From Oopsacas minuta (lineage: Eukaryota; Porifera; Hexactinellida; Lyssacinosida; Leucopsacidae), in contig JAKMXF010000011.1 in NCBI GenBank assembly GCA_024704765.1, positions 947,973 to 1,011,972 on the forward strand: a DNA stretch of 64,000 bases, read 5' to 3'. Each line of letters opens with the position of its first letter. Position 1 is the first letter of the stretch. A program made the position numbers and the translations under genes. This document shows positions 21,101 through 30,533 of the stretch, piece by piece. The notes under the pieces were generated by a model. That model was not told where the DNA came from. It searched no databases and was given only the letters and a program-made list of their open reading frames with translations.

Positions 21101-21607
21101 AAATGGTATGTACCAGCTAATCTCGTAGTGCTAGTGAATCCCTTTGCTGAACCTGACACAGCTAACTTCGAGAATTCTGTCGTATTCCCATTCTCTACTT
21201 TTCAGTACTTAATCATTGCATTTGTATTTTCAGTAGGTCCCCCTTATCGTAAGCCTTTCTACACGAATTTATATTTTGTCATCTGCTTCATATTCCTAAC
21301 TCTAATATCCCTGGTGTTCGCCTTCCTTCCTGGACATGACCTGAATATCCTACACCAGATATACACGTTCATACAGATAAAGTACATATACTCATGGACG
21401 TTCAAATTAGGCGTGATTCTATTCGCAGGGGTGCATCTATGTGTATCTCTCATTGTAGAGGATTTTATTATTCAGACTGAATGGTTCCGTGTTTTCGTTC
21501 ATTTCTTTCTTTGCAAAAGACGACAGAAGAACTTGTACAAACGTCTGCTGGTAGACTTGAAGAAAGGAACTGATGTGTTCAGAGATGCGGTACTAAATAT
21601 AGGATAA
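18155..21607 (+). CDS. P5B-type ATPase (ATP13A2/3 family)
   Basis: A 1150-residue P-type ATPase in one exon. Family motifs are intact: TGES in the actuator domain, the P5B signature PPSLPAAM in TM4, the phosphorylation motif DKTGTLT with D478, and the hinge GDGANDCGALK near 832-842. N-terminal hydrophobic helices typical of P5B pumps precede the core. About ten transmembrane helices are visible. P5B pumps export polyamines from the lysosome or late endosome. The length and motifs are complete, so it should be active. The start is the first in-frame ATG. It ends 106 bp before the MLH3-like start on the same strand. Confidence 0.9.
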   Translation: MAAREYTTNSTNTTTSKSEDSRGEVEIRILIWYKVNQWLVVLFYLLGFLSLGILLLFSYWFPRIKSYFIGHRCFVKDATHVLIRDVDNDWNIVKICSVDLENSDSLVINNSQEEHEHARLVVEQTYQFRYFIFRQSRYIVDELEGEARKQTAYDVGYTCEQIYELAGQDTSQYSKDRAKVYGPNLIDVPVKSYLQLFVEEILNPFYIFQVFSIIIWVLVNYYYYAGAVFLISSISIVLSLYQTRKNMIQLKNMIAFSCKVTVHRGKSVYHNTPSNALYPGDVIEIPRTGLRVPCDCVLISGNAIVNESMLTGESVPVFKTPLLHEAELYSVTANKRQNLFNGTDVIQTRNLPNSKVLAFVIRTGYSTSKGELVRSILYPKPTRLRFYKQSLKFLIFLILLGVIGMLYTLVYQAIRGQEPFEIFLLMSDLFTTAVPPSLPAAMTVGMIYALARLKKHRIYCISPQRINVCGKIKCVCFDKTGTLTEDGLDFWGVVPVGKTFEQPVHNPRKLGITPLITAMSSCHSLTLINNQLVGDSVDINMFKATGWELEEPQDETNRFDLLVPVLVRAPYTDCSYEAGILHQYPFSSELQRMSVVVKCLRDEQPENLMLYSKGSPEMIASLSTPDSIPKDFNEVLALYTNMGLRVLAIGCKELTIPWHKVSRIPRNDMETDLKFLGLFLMQNKLKPITTSVIRELNTADIRVVMITGDNMLTAVNVALECEVIQPRSEVFIISLNDTSLNQGIDSDIIFTPHNPELQQAPMLEGNPLTQLPSTNYCLAISGTTFELIHRHASRYLLIAILLKCVVFARMSPKLKSIIVEELQKLGYVVAMCGDGANDCGALKTADVGVSLSDSEASVASHFTSKIQDVSCIPVVIKEGRTALVTAFSIFKFMALYCVIEFTSVVIMYWWLSNLGDWQYLYIDLIQVFALALVMGYTKPYSRLAYRRPSANLVNSINLISCGVHILLAIGFQISSYILLRTTKWYVPANLVVLVNPFAEPDTANFENSVVFPFSTFQYLIIAFVFSVGPPYRKPFYTNLYFVICFIFLTLISLVFAFLPGHDLNILHQIYTFIQIKYIYSWTFKLGVILFAGVHLCVSLIVEDFIIQTEWFRVFVHFFLCKRRQKNLYKRLLVDLKKGTDVFRDAVLNIG

Positions 21608-21713
21608 TAGAGTGTGTAAACTTCTGCTAGCTATAATGTTATTATTTTGCTATATAACTTGTGTATTTTGCTTTATATTTAGAAAAGTCTTTATCTGGTT
21701 TATTAATAGAATA

Positions 21714-22448
21714 ATGCTACACACAGTTACACAAGGTAGAGAGGTTGTAATAGATCCTCTTACTGGGAATTCTTATTACCAGTCTTCCCACTCATCTACA
21801 ACACTAAAGTCTAATAAATCCTTATTTGATATCACTCCTATTCAAGAGAGGTCCCTTACAGAGGCTGGTACTACTCGATTAACATTAGATAATACTGCTT
21901 GTAGCAGAGAACGTAACTCTTCTGTCGTTTTAGAAACAAATAGTTTCCATTCACAACCTCTAATCACTAATTCTAAATGTTGCAAGTTCTGGTCACAAGA
22001 GTGTTTTGCGTTTTCTAAATCAGACATAAAATCAGCTGTTTTTATTAATCAAATAGATAAGAAGTTTCTTTGTTGTATACTGTCAGTTAATAATAAAGAT
22101 ATATTAGTGTTGTTTGATCAACACGCTGTACACGAGAGAATACGATTAGAGAGTTTGCTATCAGAGGTTAAGACCAATAACCAATATTCTATTCCCAATT
22201 CTCAGCTCCTAGCACTGCAATCTAAGGCTTGTCATGGAGCAATAAAGTTTGGTGATAAGCTAGATAGAAATTGTTCTATAAAGCTATTGGATTCACTAAC
22301 TAAATGCAATTTACCTTTCCAATGTGCTCACGGCCGACCTTCTATTGCTCCTCTTCTTAATATTTCAAACTCTAAACGAGAAGCAAATCCATACAGATTC
22401 GAATGCAATAAATTGAGAAAATTACATGACTTTGAAAGAAATCATTAA
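21714..22448 (+). CDS. MLH3 C-terminal endonuclease domain protein (no ATPase half)
   Basis: The start at ATG 21714 is chosen because it lies four bases after a T-rich stretch ending TTAATAG. The frame is open further 5' with another ATG at 21636. The roughly 244-residue product is the C-terminal domain of MLH3. It has the metal-dependent nuclease motif DQHAVHERIRLE, the KACHGAIKFGD segment, and the final zinc-binding QCAHGRP. MutL-gamma (MLH1-MLH3) nicks DNA in meiotic crossover resolution. The N-terminal GHKL ATPase half is absent, and the P5B gene ends just 106 bp before the start, leaving no room for it. So it is either a stand-alone nuclease domain or a pseudogene remnant, although its frame is intact. 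Confidence 0.75.
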   Translation: MLHTVTQGREVVIDPLTGNSYYQSSHSSTTLKSNKSLFDITPIQERSLTEAGTTRLTLDNTACSRERNSSVVLETNSFHSQPLITNSKCCKFWSQECFAFSKSDIKSAVFINQIDKKFLCCILSVNNKDILVLFDQHAVHERIRLESLLSEVKTNNQYSIPNSQLLALQSKACHGAIKFGDKLDRNCSIKLLDSLTKCNLPFQCAHGRPSIAPLLNISNSKREANPYRFECNKLRKLHDFERNH

Positions 22449-22761
22449 TACAGTGTTGCAGTTTGTGCTTATTTACTTGAGATCTACATATTACGTCATC
22501 CACGTGTCTGTACTATTACCAAACAATCTGTTATTAAAACCATTAATAACTAACGTCTACTCCTCCCACTAATTTAATGTTTTGACTCCAAACTCATAAG
22601 CACCTGCTACGTAGACTGCATGGCTCATATTATAGCAGGCCATTTATTAGATTATGTCGCTATAAGTCATTAACGTTATACTTTCTATTTCAGGAAAGCT
22701 ATACCCTTGTGGCATAATATATATAGAGATTGTGCATATTACAAAATAGTTAAGTAAAAAT
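22449..22761. other. Intergenic region
   Basis: A 313-bp AT-rich spacer between the MLH3-like gene and the next gene. I see no coding frame, RNA gene or repeat in it. Confidence 0.5.
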
Positions 22762-23982
22762 ATGAGTGCTGTAAATATCCCTATTAAACTCGACGGTAAA
22801 ACTAAGTCCCCTGGAGGTTCAAAGGTCATTCCAAAGGACAATACTCCGTCTCCTGGCTCTGAAAAGAAGTTTTCCACCACGACCTCTCAGGCTAAATCTA
22901 ATATTCCCAAATCTTCTGTAACCAAATATCAATCCTATTCAAACAGATCTCAATCTTCACATGGCAGCTTCAATAAGGATAAAGTGAATGGAGGGAAATC
23001 TGAGGATTCCCATAATATAACTAGAACACGTGATTGTAATAGTAAGACAGCTCTTGGTCATAACTCAGGATTGACAGAACGTAAAGTTTATAGTCACTCT
23101 AAAGTACCTGATAGGATAAAACATAAGAGCGTAACAAACAATAATTCCATGGAACAAGATTCCCTGACTTATTCCAGTCCTGAACCATCTCCTCCAGCTT
23201 CTCCCCCGCTTAATGAGACCAGTGATGATTCTGTTGTCGTATCGGATAACCCTGAGGAACACATGAAGGCCCCGTTTATCATAAAGAAGGCTGAACCAGA
23301 CGATAACACTCATGTACATAACCAATACGATTCAGCTTCAGATGCTCGTACACTCACACCTATTTGTTGTCACGCTACTCTCCTCGCTTCTAAGAAACGC
23401 CCCGCTAACAAGAGGCCTGGACATCTAAGGCACATGAAAACCCTCAGTGTAAATCGCATCCAAACACTCAAAGATTATTTGAGCATTTATGAAGAACGTC
23501 TAGGACGTATTAAGGCGGATCAACCTTTACTTTTGGGAGAAGCAAGGCAGGGATTAGAAGAAGTAATTACAAGAGCTACTCAGCAATGGAATGGATTGCA
23601 AACTGAAATTGATCAGCAATACGAAGAGCTAATTAAAGATACAGAATCTCATAAAGCTAGGATTATTAAGGAGCTTAAGGATTTGGAATCTTTACAGAGT
23701 GAATCTTCTACACTATACGATATTTGTGACCTGGAAGAAGATGATAATAACCTAGGAAAATGGGTATACTCTATCAAGGAGAGATATAACCAAACTCTAT
23801 CTCTCTGCGATAATACAGATGCTACAGACTTCCTACCTTCAATCTCTATTGAGAGAATTGATGAAATTAGAGCAAATTACGAATCTCAAATACTTAAGCT
23901 TACAAACACAAATCTATTGTTGGGTACTCCTGCTGTAGCTAACTCAGTATCGAAAGATATTCCACGTACGTCAACTTTATGA
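22762..23982 (+). CDS. Disordered and coiled-coil protein of unknown function
   Basis: A 406-residue protein whose first 220 or so residues are polar and disordered, rich in Ser, Lys and Pro. They include an acidic/Pro segment (SPEPSPPASPPL) and basic KKRPANKRPGHLR. From about residue 235 to 390 it is predicted helical, with long coiled-coil heptads (RLGRIKADQPLLLGEARQGL, then EELIKDTESHKARIIKELKD). No catalytic or binding domain is recognised. The helical part is similar in style to B-box-C-terminal coiled coils of TRIM proteins, but RING and B-box are absent, so this is only a resemblance. The gene is intronless. Confidence 0.6.
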   Translation: MSAVNIPIKLDGKTKSPGGSKVIPKDNTPSPGSEKKFSTTTSQAKSNIPKSSVTKYQSYSNRSQSSHGSFNKDKVNGGKSEDSHNITRTRDCNSKTALGHNSGLTERKVYSHSKVPDRIKHKSVTNNNSMEQDSLTYSSPEPSPPASPPLNETSDDSVVVSDNPEEHMKAPFIIKKAEPDDNTHVHNQYDSASDARTLTPICCHATLLASKKRPANKRPGHLRHMKTLSVNRIQTLKDYLSIYEERLGRIKADQPLLLGEARQGLEEVITRATQQWNGLQTEIDQQYEELIKDTESHKARIIKELKDLESLQSESSTLYDICDLEEDDNNLGKWVYSIKERYNQTLSLCDNTDATDFLPSISIERIDEIRANYESQILKLTNTNLLLGTPAVANSVSKDIPRTSTL

Positions 23983-25495
23983 CGTGATACATCTAATTAT
24001 AATTCTGCATATACTTTTGTGGTTATTAGTTATATGTATATTTGTTGTTATATTACCCTCTGCTAACTTTAAATTTATATAATATTGTATAATTTCTTGT
24101 ACACTGCGTCAATAGAATCTTATACTGCACTATATATGGACATTCATTGCCATATTTATCTGAAAATTATCCTATAATTATCTGCCAATTTTCCTTAATA
24201 CTCGCCGTTACTAGAACAATACTAATCGCTTCTTAGAGATTGATTTGTAATTTGTTAACAAGTGATTACTCCATGGCCTCATTACGTGCACAAGTTCATA
24301 CTCTAATCTCTGGAGTGTCTGGTTATGCACATTTTTGTGTATTCAGTCAACACCAAAATTCTCACCACGATAGCTTTTTATCACAGAATACTGTGAAAAT
24401 CTTTTGAATAAATAAGATAATATATTCTCTATATAGCTATATTAGTAATATTAATAATTTTACGTTTATGATTGTATTCAATTAATTTTCTGAGATTACT
24501 GTCGCAATGCTAACACTGCAATATACTGCATATAACGTCAATGAGATCTCTTTTATTGCAATTTTAATAAAGTAATGGGTCAGGACCCTTGTTCTAATAC
24601 TTGGTTATTCAATGGATTTTCCTTTTGATTACACATGATTATGCCTCAGTATGATATCATTTAATTTAGAGTAATCTCTTCGCGATTTTACCCCTGTGTA
24701 TGATAATAACCATTACTGCTGTATATACAGCAATAATTCTACCCTTATTCACTGACTTAACGTACATTATGCTTCATAAAGATAATGATGTTTGTATCAT
24801 GTGATTGTAAATATATTTATGATTGTATTTGCTTTTTTTCTAAATTCAAATTTCGGTTATTTATAGTTTGAGCTAATTATTTGTCCATTTTTGGAAAGTG
24901 TAAATTGCTGTATCTTCGGAAATTCTTGTCATCTAAGCGATGTTGCATGAATTTTCCCTAAACTAGTTGACCTACGTTCATAGCTACCCTATGAGTTTCA
25001 TGTTACTCACGTGTTTAATATTTTACAGATTTGTATGTACTTTCATTAGTTTCATATTTTAATTAGATAAATCCCCAGTTTTTACTGTTAATCATTACTT
25101 ACACTTGTCTCAATTACATTTATTAATAATATTCAATTCCCTTGATATGTTATCCCACAGAGACAGGCATTATGCAATACCATGACAGTACTATCACATA
25201 TGCTGTGAGGTAATGGGACTTTCCTATCTGTGTTAATCTAAGGCTACTGTGAATCCTATTTGTATTAATGGTGAGTTAATAAGATAGAATGTGTCTCATT
25301 TTATTTTTGCATAATAATACCGTCTTAAAGCTCTTCTCATTGTGGTGTCCGTCTTAAATCATTAACAAATGAGTTATATGATTCAACTTATTAGACAAAC
25401 ACTTAAAATAGCTTAAATAAATACTTAAAGCCCATTGCCAGCTTGCTGCTACAGTTTTGCGTTTAATTATGTTTAAAATCACTACTAAATCAATT
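23983..25495. other. Gene-poor AT-rich stretch
   Basis: A 1.5-kb AT-rich interval with stop codons in all frames at short spacing. I see no open frame, tRNA-like fold or repeat array. The nearby genes converge on it from both sides (plus-strand gene before, minus-strand gene after), so it holds two 3' UTRs. Confidence 0.5.
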
Positions 25496-26425
25496 CTACT
25501 TTAATGCTACTCTTGAAACAGCTACTGGGAAGTTGCCTTTAACTATTCCTCTTAAGTTCGATTTGCATAGAGCTCTAGCAAATGCCAATAGACTACAGTC
25601 CTCACTCAAACTCTTCCATAGTGTTATCATCCGCACTACTTGGTCTTTCAATCTTCTTGAGTCATATTCGATTTCATCAATCTTTCCTTCTTCCAACTTG
25701 AATCCTTTCCTCGCTACTGTTTTCCATTCACGACCTATTTCACTAGCTATAACGTCAATAAATTCCGGACTAATCGGGGAGTTAACTTCCTCTGGCTCAT
25801 CTACAGGAGATTTAGATTCTGGGGTCGTGTTACCTGTGTTTATTACTTGTATTGGTCCGTTGTATGTGAGATTGTTTATTGTCATTGCACCGCCGTTAAC
25901 CTCTGCTCTGTAATTATTCTCATTAGCGAATACTTGTTTCTGGAAATTAAATTCATAAGGAGTAGAGCTGTGGCTAGGTGGGGGAGGAGGTTGGAAGGTA
26001 AATTCAGGATTCAGTGTACTTTGTCTGTAGTAATTGTTGTATTCCGAGAATTGTGCTCGTGCGAAATGAATGTTCTCATTGTTTGGGCACATTGGGTCAA
26101 CTGGTGAAGGAAAATCCATTTTCTTTGAATGATTATTTTGCTTATAAGCTAGGAGATGTTCTAGATTGTTCTCTTTAAGAAAATCAACTAATATTGGATC
26201 TTGCCAAGGGTCGAGTAGATCTTGTTTCTTGAGAATGTCAAATATATTCAGAATTGTGTATTTATCCATTTCTGAAAGTTGGGATTCACTGAAATAGATT
26301 TCGTAATATAAACTTTTTGCTATTAACCAGTTTTTAAATTGTTTCACTTGCTCGGGACTTAGCTTTCTAGAAATCTTTACTAAATAACATGAGTAGATGA
26401 AGAAAGTGTCTTGTTTGAATTCCAT
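25496..26425 (-). CDS. FADD-like adaptor: DED-like and death domains
   Basis: A 309-residue protein. The C-terminal 85 or so residues (about 220-305) form a clear death domain: VIASEIGREWKTVARKGF, the DEIEYDS loop and the RMITLWKSLSEDCSLLAFAR helices. The N-terminal 95 residues are helical with LSPEQVKQFKNWLI and look like a death-effector or related death-fold domain; this assignment is less sure. A 110-residue disordered linker separates them. DED plus DD is the FADD arrangement, which connects death receptors to caspase-8. The linker is much longer than in vertebrate FADD and the domain order is the same. It probably works in innate immune or apoptotic signalling. Confidence 0.7.
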   Translation of the reverse strand: MEFKQDTFFIYSCYLVKISRKLSPEQVKQFKNWLIAKSLYYEIYFSESQLSEMDKYTILNIFDILKKQDLLDPWQDPILVDFLKENNLEHLLAYKQNNHSKKMDFPSPVDPMCPNNENIHFARAQFSEYNNYYRQSTLNPEFTFQPPPPPSHSSTPYEFNFQKQVFANENNYRAEVNGGAMTINNLTYNGPIQVINTGNTTPESKSPVDEPEEVNSPISPEFIDVIASEIGREWKTVARKGFKLEEGKIDEIEYDSRRLKDQVVRMITLWKSLSEDCSLLAFARALCKSNLRGIVKGNFPVAVSRVALK

Positions 26426-28662
26426 TTGATTTGTTATTTTTCTTGATTCAATACATTGTAATGAAAATCTGAAATATCAAATTCTTGTATTTATACTCCT
26501 CCCCGACCTCCCAAAATCAAAGCGGGTAGTCTCCCTCAGGATTTATAAATAATAATCATAAATATATCCTGCACTTTCAGTATCTGTATTACATTCCTAG
26601 CATTCTCTAATACGTTAGCTATATCTATAGGGAAATATCTAGTCTAACGATCCCTATCGCTCCTATAATACAGCTACAGTTTGTCAATTAGTTCCTAATC
26701 TGTTCTAAATTATTATCTCTATATATTAAGGGAAAGTCATTTCTAATTAATTAAATAACTCAATATTCTCATCAATACGGTTGATAATAAGGGTTTAATG
26801 ATAGACATATGTCTGTGATTGCCTTTCATTTACGTGAAAATTGAATGTTTTACGAAATGATTTGGAGATTTATAAGCCCCGCTTCTAAACAGGATTTATC
26901 ATTTTATAATTATGATATTTAGCATTTCTAGAGATTTTGTATTATTGTAAAGCTATTTTATTTATTATACAGAATTATGTAATATTTGATATTTATACAA
27001 CACCTATATCGTTAATCTGTACTATGCAATATCTTTATATTGCTTACATCTTCATAAATATTATCCAACTGTTTGTATACAAATTCTTGTTTATTCCTGA
27101 TATATTCTTATTGAACAACAAACAAACAAATTAGCTATACTTGAGGACAAATTACCTCATTAATAAATGTATATTTACATGTGTTTATCATTGCAAATGC
27201 AATTATACAGAAATGTTGTATTTCTATAGAAATCTGGACATATTATTATAATGGAAATTATTCTAGCTAACCAAGCGTGTTTTAATATGTCCTCTCATCT
27301 AAATGAGTATTGTGTACTAGCAAATGTGCTGGAGCAAGTATACATAAATTTGATCAGCTGGTATCTATTGATTTGTCTTGTAACAGATTGTAGATATTTA
27401 TATATTATTTGATTTGTTATTCAAATTCTCTTACAAGATAATGTGGATAAAATGTTTGTGTTGGATGACAGCTTGAATGGAATATCAGTGAATAGCACCC
27501 TTACCGCCTGATACGAATACTGATAATATTCAGTTTTGGTTGCAACCTTGAATAAGAATATAGACAATTATGGTTAGTATCCATAGTCTAATTTTGTACT
27601 TTAATGTTTATAGAATAATAATAGCAATGTTCTATGCTATCCTATGTATCTACGTAGAGCATACACAATTTTCACATGTGTGTTAGGTTGAAACATATTA
27701 ATACATATGAAATCAGCTGTTTGTTAATAATGCGTAGGTATTTACTTTATCAACTGATATGACTATATTATTATATGTGCTATATTCGCCTATTTCATGC
27801 TACAAATACAGAGCTATTCGTCCTATGATTAAATTTATATCTCTTATATTAACATGATGTGATATTCAACAGTATTCCATAGTAAACCGCAATTTGGAAT
27901 TGGAAGATTTGTATTGGAGTTAGAACTTCTTTTTTTGTGTTTGCTGGTTTTTGAACAAGTCTAAGTCAATTTGTTCTAACCTTTAGAAAGCAGACAATTA
28001 ATATATTCTATGTCAGTCTGAATGGATACGAAGCTTAGTCGCAATATATTTTATTAACTCTGCTTATTATTTAAAATATTTAATATTATTATAATTATGG
28101 ATTATCAGGCTTGTTAGCTTATAATAGATTACTATTAGACACAACTTTTTCTTTGTAATCTTTGTTAATTGTGCAATTCTGCTAAGCAATCTCTTCTGAT
28201 TAATGATATATCTCTGTTAATATTATATATGATAATGATAATTTTCTATAAATCTTAGGTCAAAAAATTGAATTTACACGCTAATGAATAAATTAGAAAG
28301 TACATCATCACTCTACAGGATCGCTGAATTATCAAATATTATTGGAATAATACTCTTTGTTTTATTGTTTTTCGTATTCATAAACTAAGTCTCAACACGC
28401 GTGTGTGAAAATATGATTAACTGATAAACAGTTTAATTATAAATAATGCAAGGTTTTCGTGAGTGAATAAATCTTTCCCGGCTTACTTACTTACTTACTT
28501 ACTTAATTAATTACTTACTTACTTACTTAATTACTTCATTAATTATTTTATTATTAATGTTGGAGTATTTAATTAAATATTAATGTATTAAAATGTATTT
28601 TCTAGAATTAACAAGTAAGGGAGTTGATACATAAATCGGTCGGTATTTTGAGATATTGTCTT
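26426..28662. other. Gene-poor AT-rich stretch with a CTTA microsatellite
   Basis: A 2.2-kb very AT-rich interval. I see no supported coding frame. The only structured sequence is a tetranucleotide array at its 3' end. The short frame near 26937 is composed of AT-rich codons and looks like chance. Confidence 0.5.
28486..28545. repeat. (CTTA)n microsatellite
   Basis: About 13 units of CTTA or ACTT, interrupted by AATT variants, in two runs separated by AATTAATTA. This is a typical imperfect tetranucleotide repeat. Confidence 0.8.
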
Positions 28663-28968
28663 CTATAAAATACTACATCCTTGTCCTAAAGTAAACGATT
28701 TCCCTGTCAAATTGTCAAAATAATCTTCAGATAATAACGTATTTCCACTGTAACCCCCTCTTGTAAGCAGTCTTGCTTCTAATCTAGACCCGTTTTTTAT
28801 TGAATAATCAGAAGTGTATCTGTCCTCACTCAGTAGTCTATCTCTGTGATAAAGTTCAATGAGATGAGGAGCTGTACAAATCTTGCTTTTCAATTCCTCA
28901 ATCGTGCAATCTTTTATATAAAACTCAGTTGGAATTCTCATTATCTCGACTAGTATGTAAAATCCCAT
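28663..28968 (-). CDS. Ubiquitin-fold protein with C-terminal CAAX-like motif
   Basis: A 101-residue protein with a ubiquitin-like fold: the strand IPTEFYIKD, the helix CTIEELKSKIC, then LIELYHRDRLLSEDRYTSDYSI and LEARLLTRGG ending at residue 72. A 29-residue tail follows and ends in Cys-Ser-Ile-Leu, which fits a CAAX box for geranylgeranylation. This resembles membrane-anchored ubiquitin-fold proteins (UBL3/MUB), which are also prenylated, although in those the Ubl lacks an RGG. The Gly-Gly sits internally, so conjugation would require cleavage. The start is the first in-frame ATG, but MRIPTEF at residue 10 is also possible. The gene is isolated in a gene-poor interval. Confidence 0.6.
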   Translation of the reverse strand: MGFYILVEIMRIPTEFYIKDCTIEELKSKICTAPHLIELYHRDRLLSEDRYTSDYSIKNGSRLEARLLTRGGYSGNTLLSEDYFDNLTGKSFTLGQGCSIL

Positions 28969-30533
28969 TTCTCTTATTTGCAGTAATAGAGCCTGGTTGT
29001 GTGTACTTTGTATCTAAGTAGAATATTCTGTTTATTCTACACTCACTGGTATTTATATATACCATTCCACTAGCCATCAAATGCTGTACGTATATTATAC
29101 GAGTGCGATAATATTTTATAGACTCTCCTGTCAAGTACAGCAAATTATATTTCAATTAAAACTGGCGGAGTTGAAGCCAATTACTAATGAGTAGATTCCG
29201 TACATTAGTGATAAATTTGTGATTATAGCCAGGTGGTATTTGTCTTCTTTTGATGGCAGTAATATATGGAATTCTAATCTAAGTGACGATTGCTAAACGC
29301 TCGAATGTAACTGTCAACAAGAAATTTGCCCATTTTTGTCTGCTGTCTTGTTATCTACTTATTAACTAAGTTGATAGAAAGATTTTATCAGAATACTGGC
29401 GAATTCTTTGTAGAAAAATTGTAAAACTTCTGAATTAAGGATTATAATTATCATATCCCTACGCTAATATTTGTGTTTGTTTGATCTCGATCGACAAATA
29501 ATTGAGTTTAATTGCATATGTTTTTCCATATGTTTCTTATCTTTAAGAGGCTTACTTAAAGATATAATTAATATTCTATATAATATGACTCAAATATCTT
29601 TGCAGAAATTTCTTACTCTCATTTATTTAGAAATTTTCACAAGTCCACTCAATTTTAAACTCATTTGTTCTTACCCAGATCAAATACATTGGGTTAATAG
29701 CTTGGTAATTCTTAAAGTGCTTAGTTTCATTGAGAATACTTTTGAACTGTTTGGCTTTGTATCCCGTTGTTAGTGTTCGAATCTTCCTCACAAGGACTTG
29801 TTTCTATTAACTGATTATTTTATTTTGTTATCGTATTATTCATGACTTGTTAACTCTAAATTTCCTACATCTGATTTCATTTAGGTTTGGAGTCACAGTT
29901 TCGTTAGCTAACGAATTAATTGTGGTTGAATCATGTAAAATGGTCTTTCAAACTTCCTACGCTTAAACTCTAACGTTGATGATCAGAATTTAGTTCTGAT
30001 TACAGCTGAGGATAAAAATGTCAAATATTTGGATTCGTATGGCGACAGAGTGGTTGCATTCAAATACATTGTGAAGCCAATTTTGAATTTATTCGAATCT
30101 TTTAATTAATTGCAAATCAGTGAGATAAATCGTACAGCTAAAGGTGCTCCCATGATCGTATAGTTTTCAATAATTAGATTAGTATCGATAAAACTAAATT
30201 CCAATAAAATGTTGCCATAGGAGATAACCATTGCGGAGGCAATACATTATTTGCACTTAACTTTATCCAAATTTGCTCCAACTAATTAACTCGAAGAAAG
30301 TTCTGTAATTGAATCTCCCATTTATTTGCATGTGTTAAGCGTTTATATAAGGTTGTACATACCACGTGAACTAGCTCACACAACAGGACATACTTATTAT
30401 GTGAATGAATTTGCATATTATAATTGTGAGTATGGCAAAACTCAACATTTTCTTGATATGTTTAGTCTATAAACGCTTGTTTATTGCATTTACACTTTGC
30501 ACTTTGAATTCATTATTGGCTAATTAGCATATT
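28969..30533. other. Gene-poor AT-rich stretch before SF3A1
   Basis: A 1.6-kb AT-rich interval with no complete gene. It contains a short coding-like fragment (29939-30109, listed separately). The final 200 bp presumably hold the SF3A1 promoter. A 100-codon frame at 29471 is rich in rare-looking hydrophobic codons and is not supported. Confidence 0.5.
29939..30109 (+). pseudogene. Short coding-like fragment, possibly NHL-repeat remnant
   Basis: An open frame of about 56 codons has no ATG at its start and ends in TAA. It reads like coding sequence (DDQNLVLITAEDKNVKYLD, then SYGDRVVAFKYIV). The pattern of a short hydrophobic strand followed by D-x-N-VKYLD resembles a propeller blade such as those of the NHL-like gene at 10512. 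No flanking exon is visible. It could be a pseudogene scrap or an exon of an unseen gene. Confidence 0.25.

Noticed and set aside
26937..27134. 65-codon frame in AT-rich DNA
   Set aside because: Composition is dominated by Ile, Tyr and Phe codons expected from AT-rich noncoding sequence and no splice-like signal precedes it.
29471..29773. 100-codon frame starting near 29471
   Set aside because: There is no domain, composition follows base content, and the start is not an ATG with a normal context.
29762..29800. tRNA-like TTCGAATC box
   Set aside because: Only a T-loop-like motif is present; no acceptor stem or anticodon arm folds around it.
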